Origin: Alcaligenaceae bacterium SAGV5 | GTDB taxonomy: Bacteria > Pseudomonadota > Gammaproteobacteria > Burkholderiales > Burkholderiaceae_B | Direction of reading: 5' to 3' | Length of the DNA stretch: 64,000 nt | Assembly (NCBI GenBank): GCA_009360345.1 | Contig: SPDP01000009.1 | Location: 1-64,000 of the forward strand | Part shown: positions 37,102 to 45,523 of the stretch, piece after piece | Position numbering within the stretch: position 1 is the first letter of the stretch | Layout: every line of letters starts with the position of its first letter | Program-made: the position numbers and the translations under genes | Notes under the pieces: generated by a model | The model's input: the letters and a program-made list of their open reading frames with translations, nothing else | Database searches by the model: none | Told to the model about the DNA's origin: nothing

Positions 37102-38163
37102 TCAAGGTTCGAGCCGCGCCGCGACGGCTTCGCCGAAGGCGCGGCATCCCAGCGTGCCGCCCAGGTCGGCCGTGCGGGTGGCGGGATCGGCCAGCACGGC
37201 GTCCACGGCCTGCTCGATGGCCGTGCCGGCCCGCGCGCAGGTCCCGAGGCCGCGATGCTCGCCCAGCCAGTTCAGCAGCATGGCGACGGACAGGATCATC
37301 GACGTCGGATTGGCCTTGTCCAGGCCCTGGATGTCGGGCGCCGAACCGTGCTGGGCCTGGGCGCAGCAGAGCGTGTCGCCGGCCATGATGGATCCGGCCA
37401 GTCCCAGGCTGCCGGACAGCTCGCTGGCGAGGTCGGACAGGATGTCGCCATAGAAATTGGTGGCGACGATGACGTCGAAGCGCGCGGGGTCGCGCACCAG
37501 GTAGGCGGTCGAGGCATCGACCAGCAGGTCGTCCAGCACGACGTCGGGGAAGTCCGCCGCGACCTTGCGCACTTCGCGCAGGAACAGGCCGTCGGTCATG
37601 TGGAAACTGTTGGCCTTGTGGATGGCGGTGACGCGCTTGCGGCGTTTGCGCGCCAGTTCGAAGGCGCGGCGGGCGATGCGTTCGCTGCAATGGGCGGTGA
37701 TCTTGCGCACCGAGATCGCCATGTCGGGCGAGGGCATCATCTCGCCCCAGCCCTGGTGCATGTTGCGGTCGGGATAGAAGCCCTCGGTGGCTTCGCGCAT
37801 GATGACCAGGTCCATGCCATGCGCGCCGCGGCCCAGGAACGGGCGCGAGCGGGCGGGGCGCACATTGGCGTAGAGGTCGAGATCGCAGCGGAAAGCGGCC
37901 GAGATGTTGCGGCCGCCTTTCTCGGGCGCGGGGTAGTCGGCATGGGACTGGGTGCCCAGGATGATGCCGTCGTAGCCGCGCGCCTGGCCGAGCACCGACT
38001 CGCGCAGCGTGGTGCCATGTTTTTCGAGGCTGGCGAAGCCGACGTCTTCGTGGTCGAAGGCGAGGTCCAGGCCATAGGCGCGGTCGGCCCGCCGGAGGAC
38101 GCCGACGGCGGCGGCGACGATCTCGGGGCCGATGCCGTCGCCGGGAAGTACGAGGAAACGCAT
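37102..38163 (-). CDS. Isocitrate/isopropylmalate dehydrogenase-family enzyme (tartrate/D-malate dehydrogenase-like)
   Basis: NAD-dependent beta-decarboxylating dehydrogenase of 353 residues. It shows FLVLPGDGIGPEIVAAAVGV, the substrate arginine region LDLYANVRPARS, the catalytic Tyr in MREATEGFYPDRN, the Lys in VTAIHKANSFHMTDG, and the metal Asp residues in NFYGDILSDLASEL. The gene is far from any leuCD genes and lies in a catabolic operon, so a 2-hydroxy-diacid substrate (tartrate, malate or a substituted malate) is more likely than leucine synthesis. Confidence 0.9.
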   Translation of the reverse strand: MRFLVLPGDGIGPEIVAAAVGVLRRADRAYGLDLAFDHEDVGFASLEKHGTTLRESVLGQARGYDGIILGTQSHADYPAPEKGGRNISAAFRCDLDLYANVRPARSRPFLGRGAHGMDLVIMREATEGFYPDRNMHQGWGEMMPSPDMAISVRKITAHCSERIARRAFELARKRRKRVTAIHKANSFHMTDGLFLREVRKVAADFPDVVLDDLLVDASTAYLVRDPARFDVIVATNFYGDILSDLASELSGSLGLAGSIMAGDTLCCAQAQHGSAPDIQGLDKANPTSMILSVAMLLNWLGEHRGLGTCARAGTAIEQAVDAVLADPATRTADLGGTLGCRAFGEAVAARLEP

Positions 38164-38188
38164 GATGGGTTGGCCTTGTTCGGGTGGG

Positions 38189-38602
38189 TTAGTGGTGCTC
38201 GGCGGACACGGGGCGGGTTTCGCCCGAGCCGACCAGGGTGCGGGTGGCGTCCGGCGTTGCGTAGATCCACAGGATGCGCATGGGCTGGGTGGCCGAGAGG
38301 TTGCGGAAGCGGTGCGGCACGCCGGGCGGGATGAAGGTCGCGTCCAGCGGCTTGAGCCGGTGTTCCTCGCCGTCGATGTCCAGCATCGCGTCGCCCTCGA
38401 TCAGCACCACGCTTTCCTGGCAGTTGTGGCTGTGGAAGGGGATCTGCGCGCCGGGGCCGAAGCTGGTGTAGCCGGTGATGAAGCTGTCCGAGCCGACGCC
38501 GCGGCCGACCAGCGGGGTCGTGGCGGCGCCGCCGCCACGGTCGTAGGTGGGCAGGGTATCGAGCTTGAGCAGCGCCGCGCCGGAGGGAGTCTTGATGGTC
38601 AT
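38189..38602 (-). CDS. Cupin-domain protein
   Basis: Protein of 137 residues with cupin motif 1 (IPFHSHNCQESVVLIEGDA) and motif 2 (PPGVPHRFRNLSATQP). It is embedded between the aldehyde dehydrogenase and the dehydrogenase genes with ~25-bp gaps, so it is part of the operon. The catalytic role, if any, is unknown. Confidence 0.88.
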   Translation of the reverse strand: MTIKTPSGAALLKLDTLPTYDRGGGAATTPLVGRGVGSDSFITGYTSFGPGAQIPFHSHNCQESVVLIEGDAMLDIDGEEHRLKPLDATFIPPGVPHRFRNLSATQPMRILWIYATPDATRTLVGSGETRPVSAEHH

Positions 38603-38625
38603 GGTCGGTATCGTCCTGGTGAGGT

Positions 38626-39996
38626 TCAGGTGGCCGGGCTCACCCAGTAGGTCTTGATGTTGGTGAATTCGCGGATGCCGGCCGCGCCCAGTTCACGGCC
38701 ATAGCCCGATTGCTTGATGCCGCCGAAAGGCAGCCGCGCATCCGAGGCGACGATGCCGTTGACGAACACCGCGCCGGCCTCGATGCCGCGGGCCAGTTCG
38801 CGGGCGTGCCCGAGGTCGGCTGTCCACAACGACGCGCCCAGGCCGAACTCGGTCGCGTTGGCCAGCGCGATGGCCGCCTCGGTATCGCGCACCCGCATGA
38901 CGGCGGCGGCGGGACCGAAGGTTTCCTCGCGGCCGGCGGCCATGGCGGGGGTGACGTGGTCCAGGACGGTGGCCGGGTAGAAGAAGCCGGCGCCGTCGGG
39001 CATCTGGCCTCCCAATTTCAGTTCGGCTCCCTGGCCGAGCGAGCGCTCGACCTGGTCGTGCAGCGCCGTGCGCAGGTTGGCGCGCGCCATCGGGCCCAGT
39101 CCGGTGCCGGCCCGCAGCGGATCGCCCATGACGAGCGCGCCGGCATGCGCGCACAGCCGCGCCGAGAAATCGTCGGCCACGCGGTCGTCGACGATGAAGC
39201 GCTTGGCGGAAATGCAGCTCTGGCCCGTGTTCGAGAAGCGCGCCTTGGCCGCGGCGGCGGCGGCGCGTTCGACGTCGGCATCGGCCAGCACGATGAAGGG
39301 ATCCGAGCCGCCCAGCTCCAATACCTGTTTCTTCATGGCGCGCCCGGCCTGCGCGGCCACCAGCTTGCCGACGGCGGTCGATCCGGTCAGCGTGACGGCG
39401 GCGATGCGTGGGTCGTCGATCAGCGCGGCCACGCGTTCCGGTTCGACGAACACGTTGCCGACCAGGCCGGGGACATCGATGGCGTCGCGGAACAGTTCCG
39501 CGAGGGCCAGCGCGCATTGCGGCACGTTGCCCGCGTGCTTGAGCACCGCGCCGTTGCCGGCGCACAGCGTGGGCGCGGCGAAGCGCACGAACTGCCAGAA
39601 CGGATAGTTCCACGGCATGATCGCCAGCACGACGCCCAGCGGGTCGTAGGTGACCGCGCTGTAGCTGCCGCTGGCGGGCACGGGTTCGTCGGCCAGCAGG
39701 CGCGCGGCATGCCCGGCGTAGTAGTCGCAGGTCCACGCGGATTTCTCGATCTCGGCCAACGACTCGGACAGGGGCTTGCCCATCTCCAGCGTGATCAGCC
39801 GCGCGTAGGCTTCCTTGCGCTGGCGCAGCAACTCGCCCACGCGGCGCATGCCCGCGCAGCGCGCCGCGATGGGTTGGATGCGCCAGCGCGCCTGGGCCCG
39901 GGCCGCGGCATCCAGGACGGCATCGACGCACGCCTGGTCATGCAGCGGGTACCGGGCGAAGGTCTCGCCGGTGGCAGGATTGGTGGAAATCAGCAT
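38626..39996 (-). CDS. NAD(P)-dependent succinate-semialdehyde dehydrogenase-like aldehyde dehydrogenase
   Basis: Protein of 456 residues. It carries Asn130 in IMPWNYPFWQFVRF, general-base Glu227 in QVLELGGSDPFIVL and catalytic Cys261 in FSNTGQSCISAKRF. The GSDPF variant and the short N-terminus fit the succinate-semialdehyde dehydrogenase (Sad/GabD-like) subgroup. It sits 12 bp downstream of the amidohydrolase gene. It probably oxidises the semialdehyde formed late in this pathway. Confidence 0.92.
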   Translation of the reverse strand: MLISTNPATGETFARYPLHDQACVDAVLDAAARAQARWRIQPIAARCAGMRRVGELLRQRKEAYARLITLEMGKPLSESLAEIEKSAWTCDYYAGHAARLLADEPVPASGSYSAVTYDPLGVVLAIMPWNYPFWQFVRFAAPTLCAGNGAVLKHAGNVPQCALALAELFRDAIDVPGLVGNVFVEPERVAALIDDPRIAAVTLTGSTAVGKLVAAQAGRAMKKQVLELGGSDPFIVLADADVERAAAAAAKARFSNTGQSCISAKRFIVDDRVADDFSARLCAHAGALVMGDPLRAGTGLGPMARANLRTALHDQVERSLGQGAELKLGGQMPDGAGFFYPATVLDHVTPAMAAGREETFGPAAAVMRVRDTEAAIALANATEFGLGASLWTADLGHARELARGIEAGAVFVNGIVASDARLPFGGIKQSGYGRELGAAGIREFTNIKTYWVSPAT

Positions 39997-40008
39997 GTCG
40001 GGTCCTGT

Positions 40009-40974
40009 CTAGGAAAGCGAAGAGGCCGGTGCGCCAGGCACCGGGAATGCGTAGAGCCGCGCGGGGTTGTCCACCAGGATGCGTTGCCAGCCGGCTGGGC
40101 CGGGCAGCCAGCCGCGCAGGCGATCGAGCGCGGCGCCGGCGTTCTCGGGCCGGAAGGGCTCGATGCGGTCGAGCCCGCCCTGCCGGGCGCCATGGCCGCC
40201 GGTATGGGGCCAGTCCGAGGCCCACAGCAGGCGGTCGGGAGCGGCGGCGGCCAGGCGGCGGGTGAACGCCGCCAGTTCGTCCAGGTGCGCGCCGCCGGGC
40301 GCGGCGCGATAGGGCGCCGACAGCTTGACGTACAGGGGTATGGCGCGCGCCAGCGCCACCACGGTGTCGGCTGGCCCGGCTTCCGCGGCGCCGGCATGCG
40401 CCCGGAAGCCCGCGAAATGATCCAGCACCACGGGGGTCTCCAGCGCCGCCAGCGTCTCGGCCAGGGCCGCCACCAGGACGATGTCCGCATGCAGTTGCAG
40501 GTGCCATCCCAGCGGCGCGATCCGGTCCCGGACGCGAAGCAACCGGCCGGCGGCATCCGGTCCGCCGCCCTGGGCCCGTACCGCCAGGTTCAGGCGCACG
40601 CCACGCACGCCTTGCTCATGCAAGGACGCCAGGTCGAGGCACCGGCCGGCCGGCTCGTCCAGCACCGCGACGCCCCGGGCGCGGTCCGGCCCGAGTGCTT
40701 GCAGGCCTTCCAGCAGCGCGGCGTGGTCCGAGGCATAGACGCTGGGCTGCACCAGCACCGTGCGCGCCATGCCCAGCCGCGCCAGGAAGGCGCTCAGATC
40801 GCCGGCCCCGGCTGTGCCCGGGGTATAGGCGCGATCCGCCGCATAGGGGTGGCGATCCGGCGCGAAGACATGGACATGGCAATCGCAGGCCCCCGGGGGC
40901 GGTGGCGCCCCGGGGGCTTCGACCGCCGCCAGCGAGACCCGGCCGGGGCCGGCGTCCACGCGCGTTGCGTCCAT
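40009..40974 (-). CDS. Amidohydrolase-2 family hydrolase (2-pyrone-4,6-dicarboxylate lactonase-like)
   Basis: TIM-barrel metal hydrolase of 321 residues. The metal-binding start is ACDCHVHVFAPDRHPY. Further ligands are in LHADIVLV and VVLDHFAGF, and the catalytic Asp is in LLWASDWPHTGGH. The pattern is close to LigI-type lactonases, which open cyclic esters of dicarboxylic acids. It is first gene of the operon and divergent from a GntR regulator. Confidence 0.85.
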   Translation of the reverse strand: MDATRVDAGPGRVSLAAVEAPGAPPPPGACDCHVHVFAPDRHPYAADRAYTPGTAGAGDLSAFLARLGMARTVLVQPSVYASDHAALLEGLQALGPDRARGVAVLDEPAGRCLDLASLHEQGVRGVRLNLAVRAQGGGPDAAGRLLRVRDRIAPLGWHLQLHADIVLVAALAETLAALETPVVLDHFAGFRAHAGAAEAGPADTVVALARAIPLYVKLSAPYRAAPGGAHLDELAAFTRRLAAAAPDRLLWASDWPHTGGHGARQGGLDRIEPFRPENAGAALDRLRGWLPGPAGWQRILVDNPARLYAFPVPGAPASSLS

Positions 40975-40990
40975 TTTTCGCTTCTCCTGA

Positions 40991-41020
40991 TTTGGTATTT
41001 TATTTAATCATAGTACCAAA
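40991..41020. promoter_or_regulatory. TTTGGTA-N16-TACCAAA inverted repeat, candidate GntR operator
   Basis: Perfect 7-bp arms (40991-40997 and 41014-41020) in the AT-rich divergent region between the amidohydrolase operon and the GntR gene. It lies 17 bp upstream of the amidohydrolase ATG, a good position to block transcription of the operon. Confidence 0.55.
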
Positions 41021-41143
41021 ATAAAAGAGGAAACCAGCCTTTAAAAGCTATCGAAAGGTTCTTCTTGATTGTTAAATTCCAATAAAAGCCCGCGATAGGA
41101 CGGCGTGTATGATTGCCGGAGCCTTTCCTTTCCCACCTCCGTC

Positions 41144-42049
41144 GTGACCCGACCTCTTACTGATACGCTCGCGGCCGATATCCACCGCTACATTGCCGCC
41201 CAGGGCCTGGAAGCCGGCCAGCGCCTGCCCGAGCGCGCGCTGGCCGAACAATTCCGCGTGTCGCGCTCGCCCATCCGCCGCGCGCTGGAGCGCCTGGCGG
41301 CCGAACGGGTGGTCGAGGCGCGGCCCGAAGGCGGCTATGTGGTTACCGAAGCGGCGGTGCACCTGCCCAGGGAGCAGGCCGAAGCAGCCTATGTCGCCGC
41401 CGGCGAGGACGACGTCTATTTCCGTATCGCGCGCGAGCGCCTGGCCGGCCTCTTGCCGGACCGCTTCACCGAGAGCGAATTCATGCGCCGCTATGGCGTG
41501 ACGCGTGGAGAACTGGCGGCGATCCTGCGGCGCATGGCGCAGGAAGGATGGGCCGAACGGCTACCCGGCCACGGCTGGGCTTTCCTGCCCACGCTGGCCT
41601 CGGCCGAGGCCTATGGGCAGGGCTACCGGTTCAGGCTGATGCTGGAGTCGGGCGGGATACTGGAGCCGAGCTTCAGGCTCGATCGCGAGGCGCTGCGGCA
41701 ATGCCGGGCGGAGCAGGAAGCGCTGGTCGCGGGCGCGGTCCATACCGCGTCGCCGTCCTATCTGTTCGACGCCAACAGCCGCCTGCACGAAACCATTGCG
41801 GCGTGTTCCGGCAATGCCTTCATCCTGGACTCCCTGAAGCGGCTGGATCGCCTGCGCCGGCTCATGGAGTACCAGAAGGCGGTGGACCGCCAGCAGGCCG
41901 AACGCCGCTGCCGGGAACACCTGGTGCTGATCGATCTGCTGCTGTCGGGGCAGCGCGAAGCCGCCGCCGACTTCATGCGGGTGCACCTGCGGCAGGCGGC
42001 CATCGAGAAGCAGGCGGGGCCGGACGACGTAGGCGCCGCCGGGGACTAG
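41144..42049 (+). CDS. GntR-family regulator with two winged-helix domains and an FCD-like effector domain
   Basis: About 300 residues from the GTG at 41144 (another GTG at 41105). The N-terminal GntR helix-turn-helix is LPERALAEQFRVSRSPIRRA followed by the wing ARPEGGYVV. A second helix-turn-helix-like unit follows: FTESEFMRRYGVTRGELAAI and the wing RLPGHGWAF. The all-helical C-terminal part (FRLMLESGGILEPSFRLD, then HETIAACSGNAFI and HLVLIDLLLSGQREAAADFM) is FCD-like. It presumably controls the divergent catabolic operon through the 40991-41020 site. Confidence 0.87.
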   Translation: MTRPLTDTLAADIHRYIAAQGLEAGQRLPERALAEQFRVSRSPIRRALERLAAERVVEARPEGGYVVTEAAVHLPREQAEAAYVAAGEDDVYFRIARERLAGLLPDRFTESEFMRRYGVTRGELAAILRRMAQEGWAERLPGHGWAFLPTLASAEAYGQGYRFRLMLESGGILEPSFRLDREALRQCRAEQEALVAGAVHTASPSYLFDANSRLHETIAACSGNAFILDSLKRLDRLRRLMEYQKAVDRQQAERRCREHLVLIDLLLSGQREAAADFMRVHLRQAAIEKQAGPDDVGAAGD

Positions 42050-42085
42050 GCCTCCGCCTTCTCCTGCCGCGAAGCGCCACGCCCG

Positions 42086-42589
42086 CTACTTCGTGTCGGC
42101 CTTCACCGCAGCGTGGTCCGCGGCGATGTCTTTCTTCTCGCCCTTGATCACCTGCTTGTCCTGGTAGACCTTCTCCGCGTCGGCCGAGGTCGCGGCCATG
42201 CGGCCGTGCCTGTTGTCCGAACGCATCTGGGTCTGGTCGTGGGCCAGCTTGGCCTTCTCGCCCTTGAGTTCGGCGCGGTCCTCCTTGCGCTGCGCCGAGT
42301 GGCGCTTCTCGTGCCGGATGTCCTTCTTCAATCCATGGATGTCCTGCTTGTCGTTGGCGACGCGCATGGCGTCGGGCGACTGGGCGGCCATTTCGCCATG
42401 CGCCTTGTCGGACCTGAGCCTGGCCTGGTCGGTGGTCAGTTGCGCCTTGTCGCGGGGCAGCGCGCCCTGGTCGGACTTGAGCTGGGCCTGGTCCTCCTGG
42501 ACGCGCGTGGTCTGGGCCCAGGCTCCCAGGGGGCCGAGCGACATCATGGTGGCGATGGCGAGGGATGTGAGGTGCAGTGCGGTCTTCAT
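42086..42589 (-). CDS. Exported charged repeat protein, unknown function
   Basis: Protein of 167 residues with a signal peptide ending GAWAQ. The mature part is almost entirely Lys/Asp/Arg/Gln and predicted helical. It is an internal duplication: RLRSDKAHGEMAAQSPDA and the following NDKQDIHGLKKDI match QMRSDNRHGRMAATSADA and QDKQVIKGEKKDI about 55 residues later. I do not recognise the family. Such proteins are usually periplasmic. It is convergent with the GntR gene. Confidence 0.75.
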   Translation of the reverse strand: MKTALHLTSLAIATMMSLGPLGAWAQTTRVQEDQAQLKSDQGALPRDKAQLTTDQARLRSDKAHGEMAAQSPDAMRVANDKQDIHGLKKDIRHEKRHSAQRKEDRAELKGEKAKLAHDQTQMRSDNRHGRMAATSADAEKVYQDKQVIKGEKKDIAADHAAVKADTK

Positions 42590-42729
42590 CGTGGTGCTCC
42601 TTGAGCTTGGGAACGCGGGCTTCGCGGATATCGGCGGGCCCTGGTTGCCAATCTAGGGAGTGCGGGGGTGGCGCGATAGTGCCGATGGTCATCTTTCGCG
42701 ATGGCGCCGGTCACGAGTTCGCGCGGGAG

Positions 42730-42933
42730 CTACCGCCTTCTTGCCGCGCGCAGCGCGAGTTCCGTCCGGGTATGGGCGTGCAGCTTTTCCATGATGCGGC
42801 TGACGTAGTTCTTCACCGTCCCTTCCGCCAGGAACACCGCCGCGCCGATCTGTTTGTTGGTCATGCCCTGGGCCAGGAGGTCGAGGACGCGATGTTCCTT
42901 CTCCGTCAGCGCTTCCTCGGGAAAAGGCGGGGG
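42730..42933 (-). pseudogene. LuxR/NarL-type DNA-binding domain remnant of a response regulator
   Basis: The minus strand reads LTEKEHRVLDLLAQGMTNKQ, IGAAVFLAEGTVKNYVSRIM, EKLHAHTRTELALRAARRR and a TAG stop. This is the full helix-turn-helix of a NarL-family (DevR-like) regulator. The receiver domain is gone: the frame runs straight into dispersed repeat copy 2. About 65 of ~210 residues remain. Confidence 0.82.
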
Positions 42934-43063
42934 CCGCCAACTCCGGGAAGTCCCGCGCAGCGGGACCGGCTTCGCTGCGCCCCACCGCGGGCCGCCCCAC
43001 CCCGGCGGTCAAGGACGCTTTAAGAACCCGACCCCAGACATTCATGAATGTCGATTCAGCCTA
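42934..43063 (-). repeat. Dispersed ~127-bp intergenic repeat, copy 2
   Basis: Reverse-complement partner of copy 1, over 90% identical along its length. It contains the perfect 16-bp palindrome GACATTCATGAATGTC (43037-43052) and the GTCCCGC/GCGGGAC hairpin (about 42949-42965). One end supplies the TAG stop of pyrF (43061-43063), the other cuts the response-regulator remnant. Confidence 0.9.
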
Positions 43064-43888
43064 GCCGTGGCGGGGGCGGAAGCCGTTGATGGCGTCGCGG
43101 GTCTCGCGCGCCACGCGCGCCGCGGCTTCGCGCCAGTCGTCGCCACCGCTGGCGTAGAGGATGGCGCGCGACGAGTTGATCATCATGCCGGTGCCGGCGG
43201 CGTTGCAGCCCGCCTCGACCGTGGCCCGCACGTCGCCGCCCTGGGCGCCCACGCCGGGCACCAGCAGCGGCATGTCGGCGCCGATGCGCGCGCGCACCGC
43301 CGCCAGCTCGGCGGGGAAGGTGGCGCCCACCACCAGGCCGAGCTGGCCATGGCGGTTCCATTTTTCAGCGACCAGCCCCGCCACGCGCAGGTAGAGCGGT
43401 TCGCCGCCGGTTTCCAGGAATTGCAGGTCCGAACCGCCGGGGTTGGAGGTGCGGCACAGGACGATCACGCCGCGGTCCGGCCACGCGAAATACGGTTCGA
43501 TCGAATCCGAGCCCATGTAGGGGCTGACGGTGACGGCATCGGCGCCGTAGCGCTCGAAGGCCTCGGCGGCATACTGTTCGGCCGTGGAGCCGATGTCGCC
43601 GCGCTTGGCGTCCAGCACCAGCGGAATGTCCGGGTGGTGCTCCTTGATGTGCCGGCACAACGCTTCGAGCTGGTCTTCGGCGCGGCGCGCGGCGAAATAG
43701 GCGATCTGGGGCTTGAACGCGCACGCGTAGGGCGCCGTGATGTCGGCGATGGCGCGGCAGAAATCGAAGATACGGTCGGCCCGTCCGCGCAGTTCGGCGG
43801 GAAAGCGGGCGGGATCCGGGTCCAGGCCGACGGTCAGCAGGGAGTCGGACGAGGCCCAGGCCTGCGTCAGTTTGCGGGTGAAAGACAT
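43061..43888 (-). CDS. pyrF: Orotidine 5'-phosphate decarboxylase (type 2)
   Basis: Last step of UMP synthesis. Protein of 275 residues with the diagnostic active-site block LVLDAKRGDIGSTAEQYAAE and the phosphate-binding end LLVPGVGAQGGDVRATVEAG. The start MSFTRKLTQAW at 43888 was preferred to a longer frame from 43918, because it matches the family start. The stop codon is shared with repeat copy 2, so the last residues could be altered relative to relatives. Confidence 0.95.
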   Translation of the reverse strand: MSFTRKLTQAWASSDSLLTVGLDPDPARFPAELRGRADRIFDFCRAIADITAPYACAFKPQIAYFAARRAEDQLEALCRHIKEHHPDIPLVLDAKRGDIGSTAEQYAAEAFERYGADAVTVSPYMGSDSIEPYFAWPDRGVIVLCRTSNPGGSDLQFLETGGEPLYLRVAGLVAEKWNRHGQLGLVVGATFPAELAAVRARIGADMPLLVPGVGAQGGDVRATVEAGCNAAGTGMMINSSRAILYASGGDDWREAAARVARETRDAINGFRPRHG

Positions 43889-43975
43889 GGGGCAAGGGGA
43901 ACGGAATCGATCCGCCATTGTAGGATCATCCGGGGGCCGGCGCGAAACGGCCCGCCGGCCCCCGGGCGAGCCGGG

Positions 43976-44368
43976 TCAGGCCAGCAGCCGGCCCGCCAGC
44001 ACGTGTATCCAGAGCCCGGCGGAGAACAGCAGCGACAGCATCACGGCCGCGCTGCCCAGGTCCTTGGCGCGTCCCAGCAGCGGATGGGTTTCCACCGACA
44101 GCGCATCGGCCAGCGCCTCGACCGCGGAGTTCAGCAGTTCCGCCACCAGCACCAGCAGCATGCTGAACAGCAGCAGCAGGACCTCGGTGGCGTCGCGGCC
44201 CAGCCAGACCGCCGCCGGCACCAGGATGATCACCAGCGCGACTTCCTGGCGGAAGGCGGCTTCGTATTTGAGCGCGGCGCCCAGGCCCTGGAGCGAATAG
44301 CGCCAGGCGCGGAAGACTCGCTGGAGGCCGCCGGTGCTCTTGTAGGGGGAATGCTGTTGATCGGTCAT
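43976..44368 (-). CDS. dgkA: Diacylglycerol kinase (prokaryotic, DgkA)
   Basis: Small inner-membrane lipid kinase, 130 residues. It has an amphipathic N-terminus, three membrane helices, and the active-site motif VLVAELLNSAVEALADAL with Glu and Asn ligands, followed by RAKDLGSAAVML. It recycles diacylglycerol to phosphatidate. The ATG at 44368 gives the expected length; the frame is open further upstream without family similarity. Confidence 0.94.
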   Translation of the reverse strand: MTDQQHSPYKSTGGLQRVFRAWRYSLQGLGAALKYEAAFRQEVALVIILVPAAVWLGRDATEVLLLLFSMLLVLVAELLNSAVEALADALSVETHPLLGRAKDLGSAAVMLSLLFSAGLWIHVLAGRLLA

Positions 44369-44520
44369 CGGAGCGGGGTAAAGGGGGATCGGCGGCAGGA
44401 TACAGCGAAACGCCGCCGCGGCGCACGCTCCGGGTTTGCAACAATGGTCGGAGCAGGACGAGGATGTTGACATAGATCCCTCCGCAAGATTCCTTATCGA
44501 TACAAGAAGGAGAGGCACCC

Positions 44521-45501
44521 ATGAGGCATTTCCCGTCATCGGCCCGGGCGGCCGGCCTGGCCGCGCTGGTTTCCCTGATGTCCGCCGGCCCCGCCGCGGC
44601 GGCCTCGTACCCCGACAAGCCGGTACGCGTCGTGGTCGGCTTTTCGGCCGGCGGCACCACTGACGTCGCCGCCCGCATCATCGCCAAGGAACTGGGAGAG
44701 GACCTGGGCCAGAGCTTCGTGGTCGAGAACAAGCCCGGCGCGGGCAGCAATATCGGCGCCGAGCTGGTCGCCCGCGCCAAGCCCGACGGCTACACGCTGT
44801 ACATGGTGGCCGTCACCAGCACCATCAACCAGACCCTGTACAAGAACCTGAACTTCGACATCGTCAAGGATTTCGCGCCCATCGCGCTGGTCATCAAGGT
44901 GCCCAACATCCTGGTGGTCAATCCGTCGCTGCCGGTCAAGAACGTGCAGGAGCTGGTCGCCTACGTCAAGGCGCATCCCGACAAGCTTTCGTATGCGTCG
45001 TCGGGCAGCGGCACGTCCATCCACATGGCTGGCGAATTGTTCAAGCTGCGGGCCGGCGTGGACATTCCCCACATCCCCTACAAGGGCAGCGCCCCCGCCT
45101 TGACCGATCTCATCGGCAACCAGGTGCAGCTGATGTTCGACAACATGCCCTCGGCCTGGCCGCACGTGCAGGCCGGCAAGCTGCGGGCGCTGGCGGTCAC
45201 CACGGCCGAGCGCTCGGCCACCGCGCCCGATTTGCCGACCATGATGGAATCAGGCTACGACAAGTTCGACGTGTCGTCGTGGTTCGGGCTGATCGCGCCC
45301 AAGGGCACGCCGCCCGAGGTCATCGCCAAGGTCAACGCCTCCGTGCAGAAGGCGCTGGCCAAGCCGGACGTGCAGCAGCGCTTCAAGGATCTGGGCGCCG
45401 TCACCGCCAGGACCACGCCGGAGCAGTTCGGCAAGTTCATCAAGGACGAGGTGGATACCTGGGCAACCGTGGTCAAGGCCTCGGGCGCGAAGGTGGAATA
45501 G
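44521..45501 (+). CDS. TctC/Bug-family periplasmic binding protein
   Basis: Protein of 326 residues. The signal peptide ends near GPAAAA. The mature part has YPDKPVRVVVGFSAGGTTDV, VVENKPGAGSNIG and HIPYKGSAPALTD. AAGGAGAG lies 8 bp before the ATG. It is a single gene, divergent from dgkA, with no linked membrane subunits. Confidence 0.94.
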   Translation: MRHFPSSARAAGLAALVSLMSAGPAAAASYPDKPVRVVVGFSAGGTTDVAARIIAKELGEDLGQSFVVENKPGAGSNIGAELVARAKPDGYTLYMVAVTSTINQTLYKNLNFDIVKDFAPIALVIKVPNILVVNPSLPVKNVQELVAYVKAHPDKLSYASSGSGTSIHMAGELFKLRAGVDIPHIPYKGSAPALTDLIGNQVQLMFDNMPSAWPHVQAGKLRALAVTTAERSATAPDLPTMMESGYDKFDVSSWFGLIAPKGTPPEVIAKVNASVQKALAKPDVQQRFKDLGAVTARTTPEQFGKFIKDEVDTWATVVKASGAKVE

Positions 45502-45523
45502 CCGCGTACCGGCCGCCGCGGCG

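Noticed and set aside
38710..41007. 765-codon plus-strand frame
   Set aside because: Antisense to the aldehyde dehydrogenase and amidohydrolase genes, which carry clear catalytic motifs; composition is Arg/Gly/Ala-rich without domains.
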